A stretch of DNA of 24,823 nucleotides from CAZWVR01 sp964637235 (GCA_964637235.1 CAZWVR010000027.1:1-24823); one strand, 5' to 3'. Counted from the stretch's first letter, positions 1-8,644 are shown. Made by a program: numbers and translations. The notes: generated by a model not told the origin, from the letters alone.

Positions 1-74
1 ATAAAATTATTTCTTTGTTCCATAATTTTTGAATTAGATTGTAAAAATAGTAAAATTTTAATAATTGGAGTGCG

Positions 75-1160
75 TTATTTATAACCAATTGCTGCATATC
101 CTACCCAGTGATGTATATTTGCCGGAGCAGTTATACCAATTCCCAAATCTTCGACAGGTAATTTTTTATGATTTATACTTGTGGCATAAGCAATTTTTAT
201 ACCTTTTAGGGGTTCGTTGGGTAATATAGATAGGTAATATGCTGTAAGAAGTCCCATCGGAACACTATATCTTCCGCACCAAGTCCATTTGTATTTCATA
301 TAATTGTTTTTTTCTATGGTATAATTCATAAACTGTTTTATTTTTTGGGGAGTTATTTTACCAATAATTGTTTTAATTATTTCTTGCTCGTGTTTAATAG
401 CTTTGCGATAGCCTGCGGTATCTGCGCCATAGTATGCAAAATTTTCTCCTCCCCAGTTTTGGTCTCCATAATGTACAGCGTCAGTGCTAATAATTATTGC
501 AAAATCTTTGCCCCAAGTCATTTTTCGGGTTATTTTATGGATAGCTTCTGCCAAGTCTTTGGATATTTTGTTCATTGTTTCAAAATTCATATATGGGACT
601 AAAATAGGAATAATTAAAATGTCTTTACCGGTATATTTCTGTAGAAATGGCATAAAAGCTTCAATGGAATGCTCTATCGCAATCATAGTGTCATTTATTA
701 TGTAGTCATTTTGGGGTAAATTTTTGAGGATTTTACTGCGAGCGTCCCAAATTTTTATTTTACCATAGGCACCTTTCCAATAGCAAAAGGTTCCGAAAAC
801 AATTTTATCTTTCAAATGAAGTTTCCAAGCTTTATGTGCTACTCCGAATATTATCAGATGTTTAGCTTTTATATGCTTAAATAATAAGGGATACAGATAT
901 GAAGCATAAGCATGGTCGTCGTGAGGAGAAATAGCAACTTTCCATATAGCATTTTTTATTTGAGGATTTTTTTCTATGTGTTTTATTGAATCGCCGAATA
1001 TTCGGTAAATTCTTGAAATTACACTATCTGCTTGTAGTTGAGTATGTGCAAAGCCCACTGTATCCGTGAATCCGCGTATAGAAGTGTTGTAGCATTTTGA
1101 GGTATGTTTGCATGACAGAGTGAGAAAAGTCATTAGTATAAAATAAAAGAGTTTTTTCAT
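75..1160 (-). CDS. MEMO-family (AmmeMemoRadiSam protein B-like) lipoprotein
   Basis: The 361-residue protein starts with a lipoprotein signal peptide: a hydrophobic stretch, then LTLSC with the lipidation cysteine at residue 17. The rest matches the MEMO fold. Visible motifs are SPHDDHAY (78-85), FGVAHKA (105-111), AIEHSIEA (161-168), ISTDAVHY (224-231) and WCGRYSV (294-300). His80, His109 and Cys295 line up with the metal-binding His/His/Cys set of human MEMO1. A cytoplasmic homologue lies at 19430-20839, and the order of motifs is the same in both. The reaction is unknown; MEMO proteins are related to extradiol dioxygenases and human MEMO1 binds copper. A lipid anchor would place this one in the periplasm or at the outer membrane, which is unusual for the family. 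A perfect -7 box (1172-1179) sits just upstream, which supports this start. Family assignment is confident; function is not. Confidence 0.8.
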   Translation of the reverse strand: MKKLFYFILMTFLTLSCKHTSKCYNTSIRGFTDTVGFAHTQLQADSVISRIYRIFGDSIKHIEKNPQIKNAIWKVAISPHDDHAYASYLYPLLFKHIKAKHLIIFGVAHKAWKLHLKDKIVFGTFCYWKGAYGKIKIWDARSKILKNLPQNDYIINDTMIAIEHSIEAFMPFLQKYTGKDILIIPILVPYMNFETMNKISKDLAEAIHKITRKMTWGKDFAIIISTDAVHYGDQNWGGENFAYYGADTAGYRKAIKHEQEIIKTIIGKITPQKIKQFMNYTIEKNNYMKYKWTWCGRYSVPMGLLTAYYLSILPNEPLKGIKIAYATSINHKKLPVEDLGIGITAPANIHHWVGYAAIGYK

Positions 1161-1171
1161 ATTTTTTTTCG

Positions 1172-1179
1172 CAAAGTTA
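1172..1179 (-). promoter_or_regulatory. -7 promoter element of the MEMO-like lipoprotein gene
   Basis: On the minus strand this reads TAACTTTG, a perfect match to the Bacteroidota -7 consensus TAnnTTTG. It ends 11 nt before the ATG, so the leader would be only about 5 nt. No clear TTTG -33 box lies at the right distance, so the promoter is only half supported. Confidence 0.4.
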
Positions 1180-1258
1180 ATAAAAACTTTTTTTAAGAAT
1201 GCTTTGCTAAGGTTTGTTTTATCAGTAAAGATATTTGGGAAATTTATTGATAAAATTT

Positions 1259-1387
1259 AAGGGGAGGTCTAAAAAATTAAGGAATTGTATTTTTATGACA
1301 TTTATAGAGACTTTTTGTGGTAAAGAGAATAAGGCGAAAAATATAAGAAAATAATAAAAAAGGAGGCGCCTTTTTAGACACCCCCTT
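1259..1387 (-). repeat. Inverted-repeat (MITE-like) element, copy 1, with built-in terminator
   Basis: The ends form a 17-nt imperfect inverted repeat: 1259-1275 against 1371-1387, with 15 of 17 positions matching. On the minus strand the element aligns along its length with the element at 19215-19364. Both share a 30-nt terminator module with two differences, then CTATAAAT, TCATAAAAA and TACAAT in the same order, and a final TTTTTT(A/T)-GGAC-like end. The distance from the G-run to CTATAAAT is 78 nt here and 79 nt there. No open reading frame is present. It fills most of the gap between norZ and the MEMO-like lipoprotein gene. It could be a decayed non-autonomous mobile element or a dispersed 3'-end RNA element. 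Confidence 0.55.
1356..1385 (-). terminator. Intrinsic terminator of the nitric oxide reductase gene
   Basis: Read on the minus strand, GGGGGTG (1385-1379) pairs with CGCCTCC (1368-1362) over 7 bp including two G-U pairs. A run of six Ts follows. It begins 12 nt after the norZ stop codon. The same module with two substitutions ends the gene at 17098-19197. Confidence 0.8.
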
Positions 1388-1396
1388 GTAAGGCTA

Positions 1397-3610
1397 TTAA
1401 GCTATTTTTTTGGCGAAGTAAGTTTTTTTCAATAGGTCGTAGAATATTAACAATCCTCCGAGAATCATTAGACCGTCTGGCAATAGTCTAAACCACATCC
1501 AAGCTTTTGTAGCTTCTACTGTTTCTCTGATTCGTGCCATATAATAGCCATGTTCGAAGGCTACTTGTACTTGATGAATTCCAATCATATAAGTTGGTAA
1601 GGCGAATAGTATTACACCGATTGTTAGGAGCCAGAACCCCCATTTACTGATTTTTTCGTTCCATTCTAATCCGTTAGCCAGAGAGTTTGTACGTGCAACC
1701 ATATATATGAATGCGATTGCGACATATCCGAATGCACCCAGAAGAGCTATATGTCCGTGAGGCATTATTAGATAAGTACCGTGTGCGTAGTAGTCAATTG
1801 TAGGAGTATTTATCAGCATACCGAAGAAACCTGCACCAATCCAGTTTAGTATTGCAGAGCCTGCTATCCACATAAATACAGTAGAGAATTCGTTTTTCTT
1901 GCCTTCCAGACGTTGTTCACGTTGATTTTTCATTGCTTCTACTATCATTAAGGCTAATGGTAGAGGTTCAAGAGCTGAGAATATACCGCCGATAGCTATC
2001 CAGTATTCATCAAGTCCTTGCCACCAATAATGATGTCCTACTCCTAATGTTCCACTCATAGCTATAAGGAGTAATTCAAATATCATTGTTCTTATAGCTG
2101 TTTTGTGTGAGATAAGTCCCAGGGAAACTGTAAAGAATGCTATTGTACCAGCTGCAAACATTTCAAAAGTTAATTCAACCCATAGATGAATTACCCACCA
2201 GCGGTAGTAATCGTCCACAGAGAAATTAGGCATTATTTTGTTCAGCGGCATCATTCCAGCTACGTACAAAGTAGCAATTGCAAATGCTGCCCAAATTATT
2301 GTATTTACTATGGGGTTATTTTTGGAGGCTTTACGTATTAAGCTGAAAACTAATAAGAACCAAAATACTAAGCCAACAACTAAGAGAATATCCCATAGGC
2401 GCCCGAGATTTATAAGCTCACGTCCTTCATTTCCTAACCAGAACCAGCTATGTGGGAGTTGTCCTTTTGCACCCATATATAATCCAACTATTGCTCCTAC
2501 TGCAATTAATAACAAAGCGAGCCATAATATATCTACAAGCCAAGGATATTTATGATCTTTATTTGCGACCCATGGAGCTACTAACATACCACCAACAAGC
2601 CATCCAACTGCTACCCATAGTATTGCTATTTGTGTATGCCATGCACGGGCAACGTTAAATGGTAATACACTTTGCGGAATTATGAAATCTTTTGCAGGTT
2701 CTGTATATAAATGTGCTAAATACCCTCCTAAAAATAGCTGAACTACGAATAATAATGCTACAATTGGTACATATTTAAGTAGTTTCTTTTGGGATTTGTA
2801 TATGCTTGTAATTTGCATTGCAGGTTTAAGATCCTCATCTTTTTTAAATAGATACTCGTATGCCAGATAGATTATAATAATTGTTAATGTCCAAAGTAGC
2901 AAAAATTCCCAGAGAGAGACTTTATGATTGATGAATTCTAAGTTTTGATCTATTTCTGGTTCATAAGGCCAGTTATTTGTCCAAGTTCTATTAGTACCAG
3001 GACGTTTTGTTGATGCTAAAAGTTGTCCCCAATCAAAGAAAGCGGCTATTTTTTTTGCTTCTTCTTTTGTTATGAAGCCACCGGGATAACCGCGTTTTTT
3101 ATCACCATTAACTAATAAGTTTATTACATACTCAACATTCTTTTTATATGCTTCTGTTGACGCTTTGGAGTAGGTAACAACTTTATCAAGTTTAGTATTT
3201 TCTTTTATTTCTTGTTTAACTTTTTCTTTTACTGCTCCTAATTCTGTTGCTGTTAATTCATTTTTATTTTTTCCAAACATTTCTTGTGCATAGTATTGAT
3301 AAAGATATTCCACTCTATTATGCAGTAAATCAGTGGAAAAGTCAGGTCCCATATAAGCTCCCATTCCGAGCATAGTACCCCAGTCCATTAAGTCGAATTC
3401 TTGGAAGTATGCTTTGCCTTGAATTACATCGTCTTTTGTGTATAGAACTTCACCGTCTTCTGATTGTACTTTTTCAGGAATAGGAGGCACTTCTTTGTGT
3501 AAGGTGACGGTATAGTATATCAATGCCGACACCATAAAAATAGCAACAATCCAAAAGGCTGTTTGCAAGCCTTTTTTAGTCATAAATTTGTCTAATAAAG
3601 TTTTCTCCAT
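1397..3610 (-). CDS. norZ: Quinol-dependent nitric oxide reductase (qNOR)
   Basis: This integral membrane haem-copper-superfamily enzyme reduces two NO to N2O with electrons from (mena)quinol. At 737 residues it has the usual single-chain qNOR length. The layout is an N-terminal membrane helix (about 18-34), a periplasmic domain that replaces NorC and lacks a CxxCH haem c motif (about 40-225), and then the NorB-like catalytic helices. Visible ligands are His325 (low-spin haem), His475 in HLWVE with Glu479, the His526-His527 pair (FeB), and His618 and His620 in MPHGH (haem b3 and haem b). Glu548 in SALEP matches the conserved second glutamate. The spacing of 51 residues from His475 to His526 equals that of cNOR. 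No NorC, NorD or NorQ gene is adjacent, as expected for qNOR. It probably serves NO detoxification or partial denitrification; no other denitrification gene is in the window. Confidence 0.95.
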   Translation of the reverse strand: MEKTLLDKFMTKKGLQTAFWIVAIFMVSALIYYTVTLHKEVPPIPEKVQSEDGEVLYTKDDVIQGKAYFQEFDLMDWGTMLGMGAYMGPDFSTDLLHNRVEYLYQYYAQEMFGKNKNELTATELGAVKEKVKQEIKENTKLDKVVTYSKASTEAYKKNVEYVINLLVNGDKKRGYPGGFITKEEAKKIAAFFDWGQLLASTKRPGTNRTWTNNWPYEPEIDQNLEFINHKVSLWEFLLLWTLTIIIIYLAYEYLFKKDEDLKPAMQITSIYKSQKKLLKYVPIVALLFVVQLFLGGYLAHLYTEPAKDFIIPQSVLPFNVARAWHTQIAILWVAVGWLVGGMLVAPWVANKDHKYPWLVDILWLALLLIAVGAIVGLYMGAKGQLPHSWFWLGNEGRELINLGRLWDILLVVGLVFWFLLVFSLIRKASKNNPIVNTIIWAAFAIATLYVAGMMPLNKIMPNFSVDDYYRWWVIHLWVELTFEMFAAGTIAFFTVSLGLISHKTAIRTMIFELLLIAMSGTLGVGHHYWWQGLDEYWIAIGGIFSALEPLPLALMIVEAMKNQREQRLEGKKNEFSTVFMWIAGSAILNWIGAGFFGMLINTPTIDYYAHGTYLIMPHGHIALLGAFGYVAIAFIYMVARTNSLANGLEWNEKISKWGFWLLTIGVILFALPTYMIGIHQVQVAFEHGYYMARIRETVEATKAWMWFRLLPDGLMILGGLLIFYDLLKKTYFAKKIA

Positions 3611-3616
3611 AGTATA

Positions 3617-3636
3617 TTGATTTTTAGTTAAATCAA
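3617..3636. promoter_or_regulatory. Dyad in the norZ leader
   Basis: TTGATTT (3617-3623) and AAATCAA (3630-3636) form a perfect 7-nt inverted repeat with a 6-nt spacer. It lies 7-26 nt upstream of the norZ ATG and downstream of the proposed promoter. The half-site resembles the TTGAT/ATCAA of Crp-FNR family operators, but the spacing is wider than the canonical TTGAT-N4-ATCAA. It could be an operator or a leader hairpin near the start codon. In such AT-rich sequence chance is possible. Confidence 0.3.
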
Positions 3637-3685
3637 ATTATAAAATAAAAAATCAATGAAAAATATTTTGTATAACATTTTTCTG

Positions 3686-3716
3686 CGAAAATAATAAATA
3701 TAAATTTGGTTCCAAA
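3686..3716 (-). promoter_or_regulatory. Probable norZ promoter
   Basis: On the minus strand, TTTG (3716-3713) is followed after 19 nt by TATTTTCG (3693-3686), which matches TAnnTTTG at every fixed position except one. The spacing agrees with other promoters in the window. The predicted transcript would start near 3680, leaving a leader of about 70 nt that contains the dyad at 3617-3636. Confidence 0.4.
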
Positions 3717-3828
3717 TTTTTAACTTTTGTTATGAATGTAATATTTTAAGCTAATTCTTAATTTGGATTGAGGTTTTAAAAGCATATACAACTTAATAAA
3801 AGCTATAAGAGTTTTTCTTAGTCAGTTT

Positions 3829-4950
3829 TTATTTATAATATGAAAATTGGCGATAGATACTATTGTAATTTTTATCGATGATGATTTTAATAGAAAATAC
3901 GTGGGAATAAAGTCCTATTCCAATATTTGCTATATTTGTTAGAGCATAATCTACGCGAAAACGTCCTATTCTTAGTCCTATTCCGAGGGATGGGGATAAA
4001 GATAGTACGTGTTTTCTATATATAGTTGTATCACGGGCAAAAGATGAAGCATATTGAAAGTTTGAGAGCCCGCCTCTTAAAAATATTCTTTTATTATAAT
4101 TCCATTCTAATGCATAACGGGGATATATTGAGATTGGATTAAAGCTTACTATGGCATTTCTTTTTCCGTCAAAATAAAAGATTAGGTCTTGTTCAAAAAG
4201 TAGGCTATTTTTATTATTTATTTTAAAATTGCGTGCTATACCCATATATAAGGACGGTAAGATAATTTCAAGTGAATTTTTTGGTAATTGATTTCCTGTT
4301 TGTTTAAAAATATTGGCTATTGTATCGTTTATAGAAAAGAACCAAGCAGTAAAAGTGCTTGTTGCATCTTTTAGCATTGCAGCAAGTAGCCATTTTTTGT
4401 AGATATATTTTATACCAACATCAATACCAAAGCCGTATGCATTTGCAAATTCTCCGAAATGTCTGTAAATAATTTTAGCATTTGCTCCGATAGAAAGTCC
4501 TTCAATTGGTAATTTTTTAGCATAAGAGGCAAAAAAAGCATAATCAGATACTGAAAAGTATTTTATACGGGAATAGTCCGGGTTCCCATTGGCGTCGTAT
4601 AGATATAACGTATTTTGGATATTGTCAATTCCCATTCGTATAAGGGAGAATGCAATAGTAGAACTGTCATTTATTTTGTGTGTATAGTTTAAAAAATCGT
4701 ATTTAGCAATAGAAGCAAAATATTCAGAATGCAGTAAATTTATTTCATTTTTTGCTTGTATATGTGTCAGATTTGCTGGATTAGAATATATACAGGAACC
4801 ATCATAATTAGAAGCTACTGATGCATTTCCCATTCCCATATCACGAGCACTTGAACCTATGTTTAAGAATTCGTTCCCATATTTTCCTATTTGAGCTTTG
4901 CTAATTATAGTAAATATAAATAAAAAAAATATAAAAGAAATAAATTTCAT
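3829..4950 (-). CDS. PorV/PorQ-family outer-membrane beta-barrel protein
   Basis: This is an exported protein of about 373 residues. It has a signal peptide (hydrophobic run after MKFIS, cleavage probably near SKA-QIG) followed by the family hallmark region: GSSARDMGMGNASVA, then a short stretch ending in SNPANL. The remainder is rich in alternating aromatic/polar strands, as in an outer-membrane barrel of the FadL/PorV type. Members include PorV and PorQ of the type IX secretion system, but many paralogues have no assigned role, and no other T9SS core gene adjoins it. The reading frame extends upstream to a TTG at 4968, but that codon overlaps a perfect -7 box (4966-4973), so the ATG at 4950 is preferred. 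Confidence 0.8.
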   Translation of the reverse strand: MKFISFIFFLFIFTIISKAQIGKYGNEFLNIGSSARDMGMGNASVASNYDGSCIYSNPANLTHIQAKNEINLLHSEYFASIAKYDFLNYTHKINDSSTIAFSLIRMGIDNIQNTLYLYDANGNPDYSRIKYFSVSDYAFFASYAKKLPIEGLSIGANAKIIYRHFGEFANAYGFGIDVGIKYIYKKWLLAAMLKDATSTFTAWFFSINDTIANIFKQTGNQLPKNSLEIILPSLYMGIARNFKINNKNSLLFEQDLIFYFDGKRNAIVSFNPISIYPRYALEWNYNKRIFLRGGLSNFQYASSFARDTTIYRKHVLSLSPSLGIGLRIGRFRVDYALTNIANIGIGLYSHVFSIKIIIDKNYNSIYRQFSYYK

Positions 4951-4965
4951 TTTTTGGAGTTTTTG

Positions 4966-4973
4966 CAAAGGTA
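4966..4973 (-). promoter_or_regulatory. -7 promoter element of the PorV/PorQ-family gene
   Basis: The minus strand reads TACCTTTG, a perfect TAnnTTTG match ending 15 nt before the ATG at 4950. No good TTTG is present at -33. It decides the start codon, because initiation at the in-frame TTG (4968) would fall inside this element. Confidence 0.45.
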
Positions 4974-5201
4974 ATTAAATTTTTACTCCTTTTTGATACT
5001 TTATACTTTGACTAATTTGTTCTATAAAATTTAAAGCGTTTTTTTTATAAAAAATTATTACATTAAAATTATTGAAAATTAACAGATTAAGATCATAATT
5101 AATTTAGATACATAACAATTTCCCTTACCAATTTTTTGACCAAATGTTAGGATTTTTGGCTCAAAAGAAATATTTTTATTTGTCCTAAAAACTTAAAGAA
5201 A

Positions 5202-6977
5202 ATGAAAAAAACAGTTTTTCTTATTCTGATTGTTTTGGCATTGTTTTCTTGTTCTAAAAANNNNNNNNNNNNNNNNNNNNNNNNNNNNNNNNNNNNNNNN
5301 NNNNNNNNNNNNNNNNNNNNNNNNNNNNNNNNNNNNNNNNNNNNNNNNNNNNNNNNNNNNCCCAAAGAGATTTTAGCCTGCCCAAATCTTAAACATCTGA
5401 ATCTTATAGGTAATAATTTAGATTGGGACAGTACATTTAGTTTGATTAGCCAGACCAAAGTAAATAGCGTTTTTCTTTCAATAGACGATATATCCAAAAT
5501 AAACTCTAAATATTGGCATTATATAACAGGTGTTAAAATAATTAAATTTTTAAATAAATTTCCAAAAAATATTTTAAATTTTAAACAACTGCAATATATA
5601 GATATAAGTGGTACTGATGATTTTTATAATGATATAGACATTTTGCCACCAGAACTTTATAGCCTTAAAAATCTTAAATATCTGAATTTAGCATATTGTA
5701 AATTAAAAACTTTGCCGGATAATTTTTCTAAACTTTCAAATTTAGAATTTTTAGATCTACGAGGAAATTATTTAGATTTAACAACACAATTACATAAACT
5801 TCCATTAAACATTAAGCAATTAGGAATATCAATTTTTAAAAATGATAGCGCAGTTTTTGACATTTTGGCAGAATGGAAAAATTTAAAATCTTTAATTCTT
5901 GATGTTGAAGATATAGATACATTATCTAAGGAAATAGGTAAATTAACTTTCTTAACTAAATTAGATTTAAGTAATAATCATTTAAAATACCTTCCTGACG
6001 AATTTCTAAATTTGACAAATTTAACTACTCTTGATTTAACAAATGATTACTATTTACATTTAGATTCGCTCAAAATTAGTAGGCTTCATAAATTGACTTC
6101 ATTATATGTAAAGGGTGTTGATATAAATTATCTTTTATTTATTAAACAAATTAAAAATTTGAAACTTGAAAACCTCTCTATCTCTTTATTTCAGAAGCAA
6201 GGCTATGAACAATTATTAAATTTTTTAGCTTCCTCAAAAACTTTAAAGTCTATACAGATTTTTGTAGATCAAATGGATAGAGTTCCATCAAAAATATGGA
6301 AGTTAAAAAAATTAACAGAGTTAGGTTTTAGCGAAGAGATATTATCTAATATCCCTGCTGACATTGCTAACTTAACCAATTTAAAAGTTCTAGATGTATA
6401 TGAGAATAATTTAACTTCATTGCCTCCTGAAATTGGAAAACTAACTAATTTAGAGAAGTTAGATTTGGAACATAATTATTTAAAGTCATTACCTCCGGAA
6501 ATCGGAAATTTAAAACATCTAAAATATCTAAATCTATCTTGGAATAAACTAAGTTCATTACCTCCGGAAATCGGAAAACTCACTAATCTAAGAGCATTGA
6601 ATTTAGAAACAGATAAATATTGCAATCATATTAGTGTTTTACCAAAGGAAATTGGTAATTTAACTAATTTAAATTATTTGAATTTAATAGGTAATAGACT
6701 AAAAACATTACCACCTCAAATAGGCAGGCTAATAAGTTTAAGAGAATTATATTTATCTTCTAATGATTTAATAAGCCTTCCGCCAGAAATTGGTAAACTT
6801 ACAAATCTACAAAGTTTGGATTTAAGCAGGAATAAATTAACGAGTCTTCCTACTGATATTGCGAACTTAAAAAATCTGAAATATTTAGTTTTATATTATA
6901 ATTCCTTTTCTGATGCCGAAATAGAAAAAATAAAGCAACTTTTACCAAATTGTCAAGTGAAAGATAGTATGGACTAA
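5202..6977 (+). CDS. Leucine-rich-repeat lipoprotein, interrupted by an assembly gap
   Basis: The N terminus is a lipoprotein signal peptide ending in ALFSC (Cys17), so the product is probably lipid-anchored and surface- or periplasm-exposed. After the gap come many leucine-rich repeats of the bacterial 23-residue type, with units like LPPEIGKLTNLxxLDLSxNxL, most regular from about residue 390 to the end. A capping segment, FSDAEIEKIKQLLPNC, closes the solenoid. Two neighbouring repeats share a 23-nt identical stretch (6486-6508 and 6555-6577) exactly 69 nt apart, which points to recent internal duplication. Such repeats usually bind proteins or glycans; the partner is unknown. Because the gap length is arbitrary, the signal peptide and the repeats are in one frame only by assumption, and the true gene may be longer or two genes. 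Confidence 0.7.
   Translation: MKKTVFLILIVLALFSCSKXXXXXXXXXXXXXXXXXXXXXXXXXXXXXXXXXXPKEILACPNLKHLNLIGNNLDWDSTFSLISQTKVNSVFLSIDDISKINSKYWHYITGVKIIKFLNKFPKNILNFKQLQYIDISGTDDFYNDIDILPPELYSLKNLKYLNLAYCKLKTLPDNFSKLSNLEFLDLRGNYLDLTTQLHKLPLNIKQLGISIFKNDSAVFDILAEWKNLKSLILDVEDIDTLSKEIGKLTFLTKLDLSNNHLKYLPDEFLNLTNLTTLDLTNDYYLHLDSLKISRLHKLTSLYVKGVDINYLLFIKQIKNLKLENLSISLFQKQGYEQLLNFLASSKTLKSIQIFVDQMDRVPSKIWKLKKLTELGFSEEILSNIPADIANLTNLKVLDVYENNLTSLPPEIGKLTNLEKLDLEHNYLKSLPPEIGNLKHLKYLNLSWNKLSSLPPEIGKLTNLRALNLETDKYCNHISVLPKEIGNLTNLNYLNLIGNRLKTLPPQIGRLISLRELYLSSNDLISLPPEIGKLTNLQSLDLSRNKLTSLPTDIANLKNLKYLVLYYNSFSDAEIEKIKQLLPNCQVKDSMD
5261..5360. other. Assembly gap (100 Ns)
   Basis: Exactly 100 Ns, the conventional placeholder for a scaffold gap of unknown size. 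It lies directly after the signal peptide of the leucine-rich-repeat gene. Confidence 0.99.
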
Positions 6978-7057
6978 TGCTTAATTTTTTTAATGTATTG
7001 ATTTTCAAAATATTATAATCTTGCAGATGAAATGTTTCTTTTCAAGTATTATTTTTT

Positions 7058-7065
7058 TATTTTTG
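7058..7065 (+). promoter_or_regulatory. -7 promoter element of hisS
   Basis: TATTTTTG is a perfect TAnnTTTG match ending 28 nt before the hisS ATG. The -33 region has no clear TTTG, so the call rests on the -7 box alone. Confidence 0.35.
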
Positions 7066-7093
7066 CATAATTAGTAAATAAAAACCATATTAT

Positions 7094-8638
7094 ATGTTTT
7101 ATCCCAGAAAAATTAAAGGATTTAGAGATATTGATCCGCAATTGAACTCAATACGGTGGCATATTATAAATAAGGCTATTGAGGTATATAAATTATATGG
7201 ATTTGAGCATTGGGATACCCCCTTAGTTGAATATGCAGAGGTATTAGGTAAATATCTCCCTGATATAGATACTGCTGCCGAAGGTATATATTCGTTCAGG
7301 AACCCTGAACAGGAGCCTATATATGACCCCCGAGGAAATGAAAAACGAGATGAAAATAATAACGTTATAATGACAAATCACTTTTTGGCTCTTAGATATG
7401 ACCTTACCGCTCCTTTGGCGAGATTATACTCAGAAAAAATTTGGGACAAATTCATTCATAATCAGATAGCTAACGGCAAAAATGACTTATTCCGCCGATA
7501 TCAATTTGGACCTGTGTATAGATATGAGGCTAAAATTGATCCGGATAGGTTTAGGGAGTTCTGGCAACTTGATTTTGATACCGTAGGTTCTGACGATGTA
7601 GCTGTTGATGCCGAGAATGTTATGATATTAGCAGATGCCTTGCAAAATATCGGCTTGAAAACAGGAAAGTTCATTATTAAAGTTAATAATCGTAAAATTT
7701 TGCAAGGTTTTCTTAATTCTATTTCTATTTATGATGAACTTATGCATTCGGTAATGCGAGTTATTGATAAAGCCGATAAAATAGGGATGGATGGCGTTGT
7801 GCAAGAACTTGGTAATGGTCGCACGGATAAATCAGAAGCATTTATTGAAGGTTTGAAACTTGATTCAAAACTTATTGATAAGATAATTTCTTTTCTATCT
7901 GAATTTAATGACCTTGAAGACCGAGATAAAGTACTTAAAAAATTGGAATCTTTAAATATCAATAATCCATTGTATCAAGAGGGAATAGAAGAATTGAAAA
8001 AGATGCATCGTATATGGGAAAGTCTTTATTACGATAGCGATATTGTTATATTTGATCCAAAGATAATACGCGGAATGGAGTACTATACAGGTCCTATATA
8101 CGAAGCCGAATATCTTGAAACTTATACCGATTATAAAGGACGAAAGCGTCGGATAGGTTCAATATGCGGTGGCGGACGATATGATAATCTTGTAGAAAAA
8201 CTTATTGGTTTAAAGGTTCCTGCTGCTGGCGCTTCAATAGGTGTAGATCGCCTTGCCCAAATGATGATTTTAACAGGAAATATCCCTATGCAAATTCAAG
8301 GTCCTGTGCTTATTGTCGTTTTTGACGATAATTTGATGTTTGAATATCAGAAAATCGCAAAATTACTCCGTGAAAATGGAATAAAAACTGAAATTTATTA
8401 TGGTCAGAAACGAAGTTTAAAACAGCAACTTGCCTATGCTGACGCTAAAAATGCTCCGGCTGCAATACTTATTGGTGAAGACGAAATTAAAGAAGGCGTA
8501 ATTACCCTCAGAAATTTAAAACTCGGAAAAAAGATGGCTACGCAAATAAAAGATAAACAACAATGGAAGGAAATGGTACAGCAGAAAATAAAATTAGAAA
8601 ATTTAGTTGAGAATGTTAAAAAAATTGTATTCTCATAA
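7094..8638 (+). CDS. hisS: Histidyl-tRNA synthetase, long form
   Basis: This class II aminoacyl-tRNA synthetase charges tRNA-His. Motifs seen are RYDLTAPLAR (101-110), motif 2 around FRRYQFGPVYRYE (133-145), the histidine-binding IRGMEYYTG (325-333), GGGRYD (359-364) and the motif 3 region SIGVDRL (381-387). A C-terminal anticodon-binding domain follows (about 400-500). At 514 residues it is longer than E. coli HisRS (about 424) and close to the long alphaproteobacterial type. The loop after motif 2 reads EAKIDPDRFREF, where canonical bacterial enzymes have ERPQKGRYRQF-like residues. That loop contacts the tRNA acceptor end, so recognition of G-1 may differ. Start: the ATG lies 28 nt after a good -7 box. 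Confidence 0.95.
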   Translation: MFYPRKIKGFRDIDPQLNSIRWHIINKAIEVYKLYGFEHWDTPLVEYAEVLGKYLPDIDTAAEGIYSFRNPEQEPIYDPRGNEKRDENNNVIMTNHFLALRYDLTAPLARLYSEKIWDKFIHNQIANGKNDLFRRYQFGPVYRYEAKIDPDRFREFWQLDFDTVGSDDVAVDAENVMILADALQNIGLKTGKFIIKVNNRKILQGFLNSISIYDELMHSVMRVIDKADKIGMDGVVQELGNGRTDKSEAFIEGLKLDSKLIDKIISFLSEFNDLEDRDKVLKKLESLNINNPLYQEGIEELKKMHRIWESLYYDSDIVIFDPKIIRGMEYYTGPIYEAEYLETYTDYKGRKRRIGSICGGGRYDNLVEKLIGLKVPAAGASIGVDRLAQMMILTGNIPMQIQGPVLIVVFDDNLMFEYQKIAKLLRENGIKTEIYYGQKRSLKQQLAYADAKNAPAAILIGEDEIKEGVITLRNLKLGKKMATQIKDKQQWKEMVQQKIKLENLVENVKKIVFS

Positions 8639-8644
8639 AAGATT

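Noticed and set aside
5147..5497. Minus-strand reading frame across the assembly gap
   Set aside because: It runs through the Ns and is the shadow of the leucine-rich-repeat gene, with no recognisable domain.
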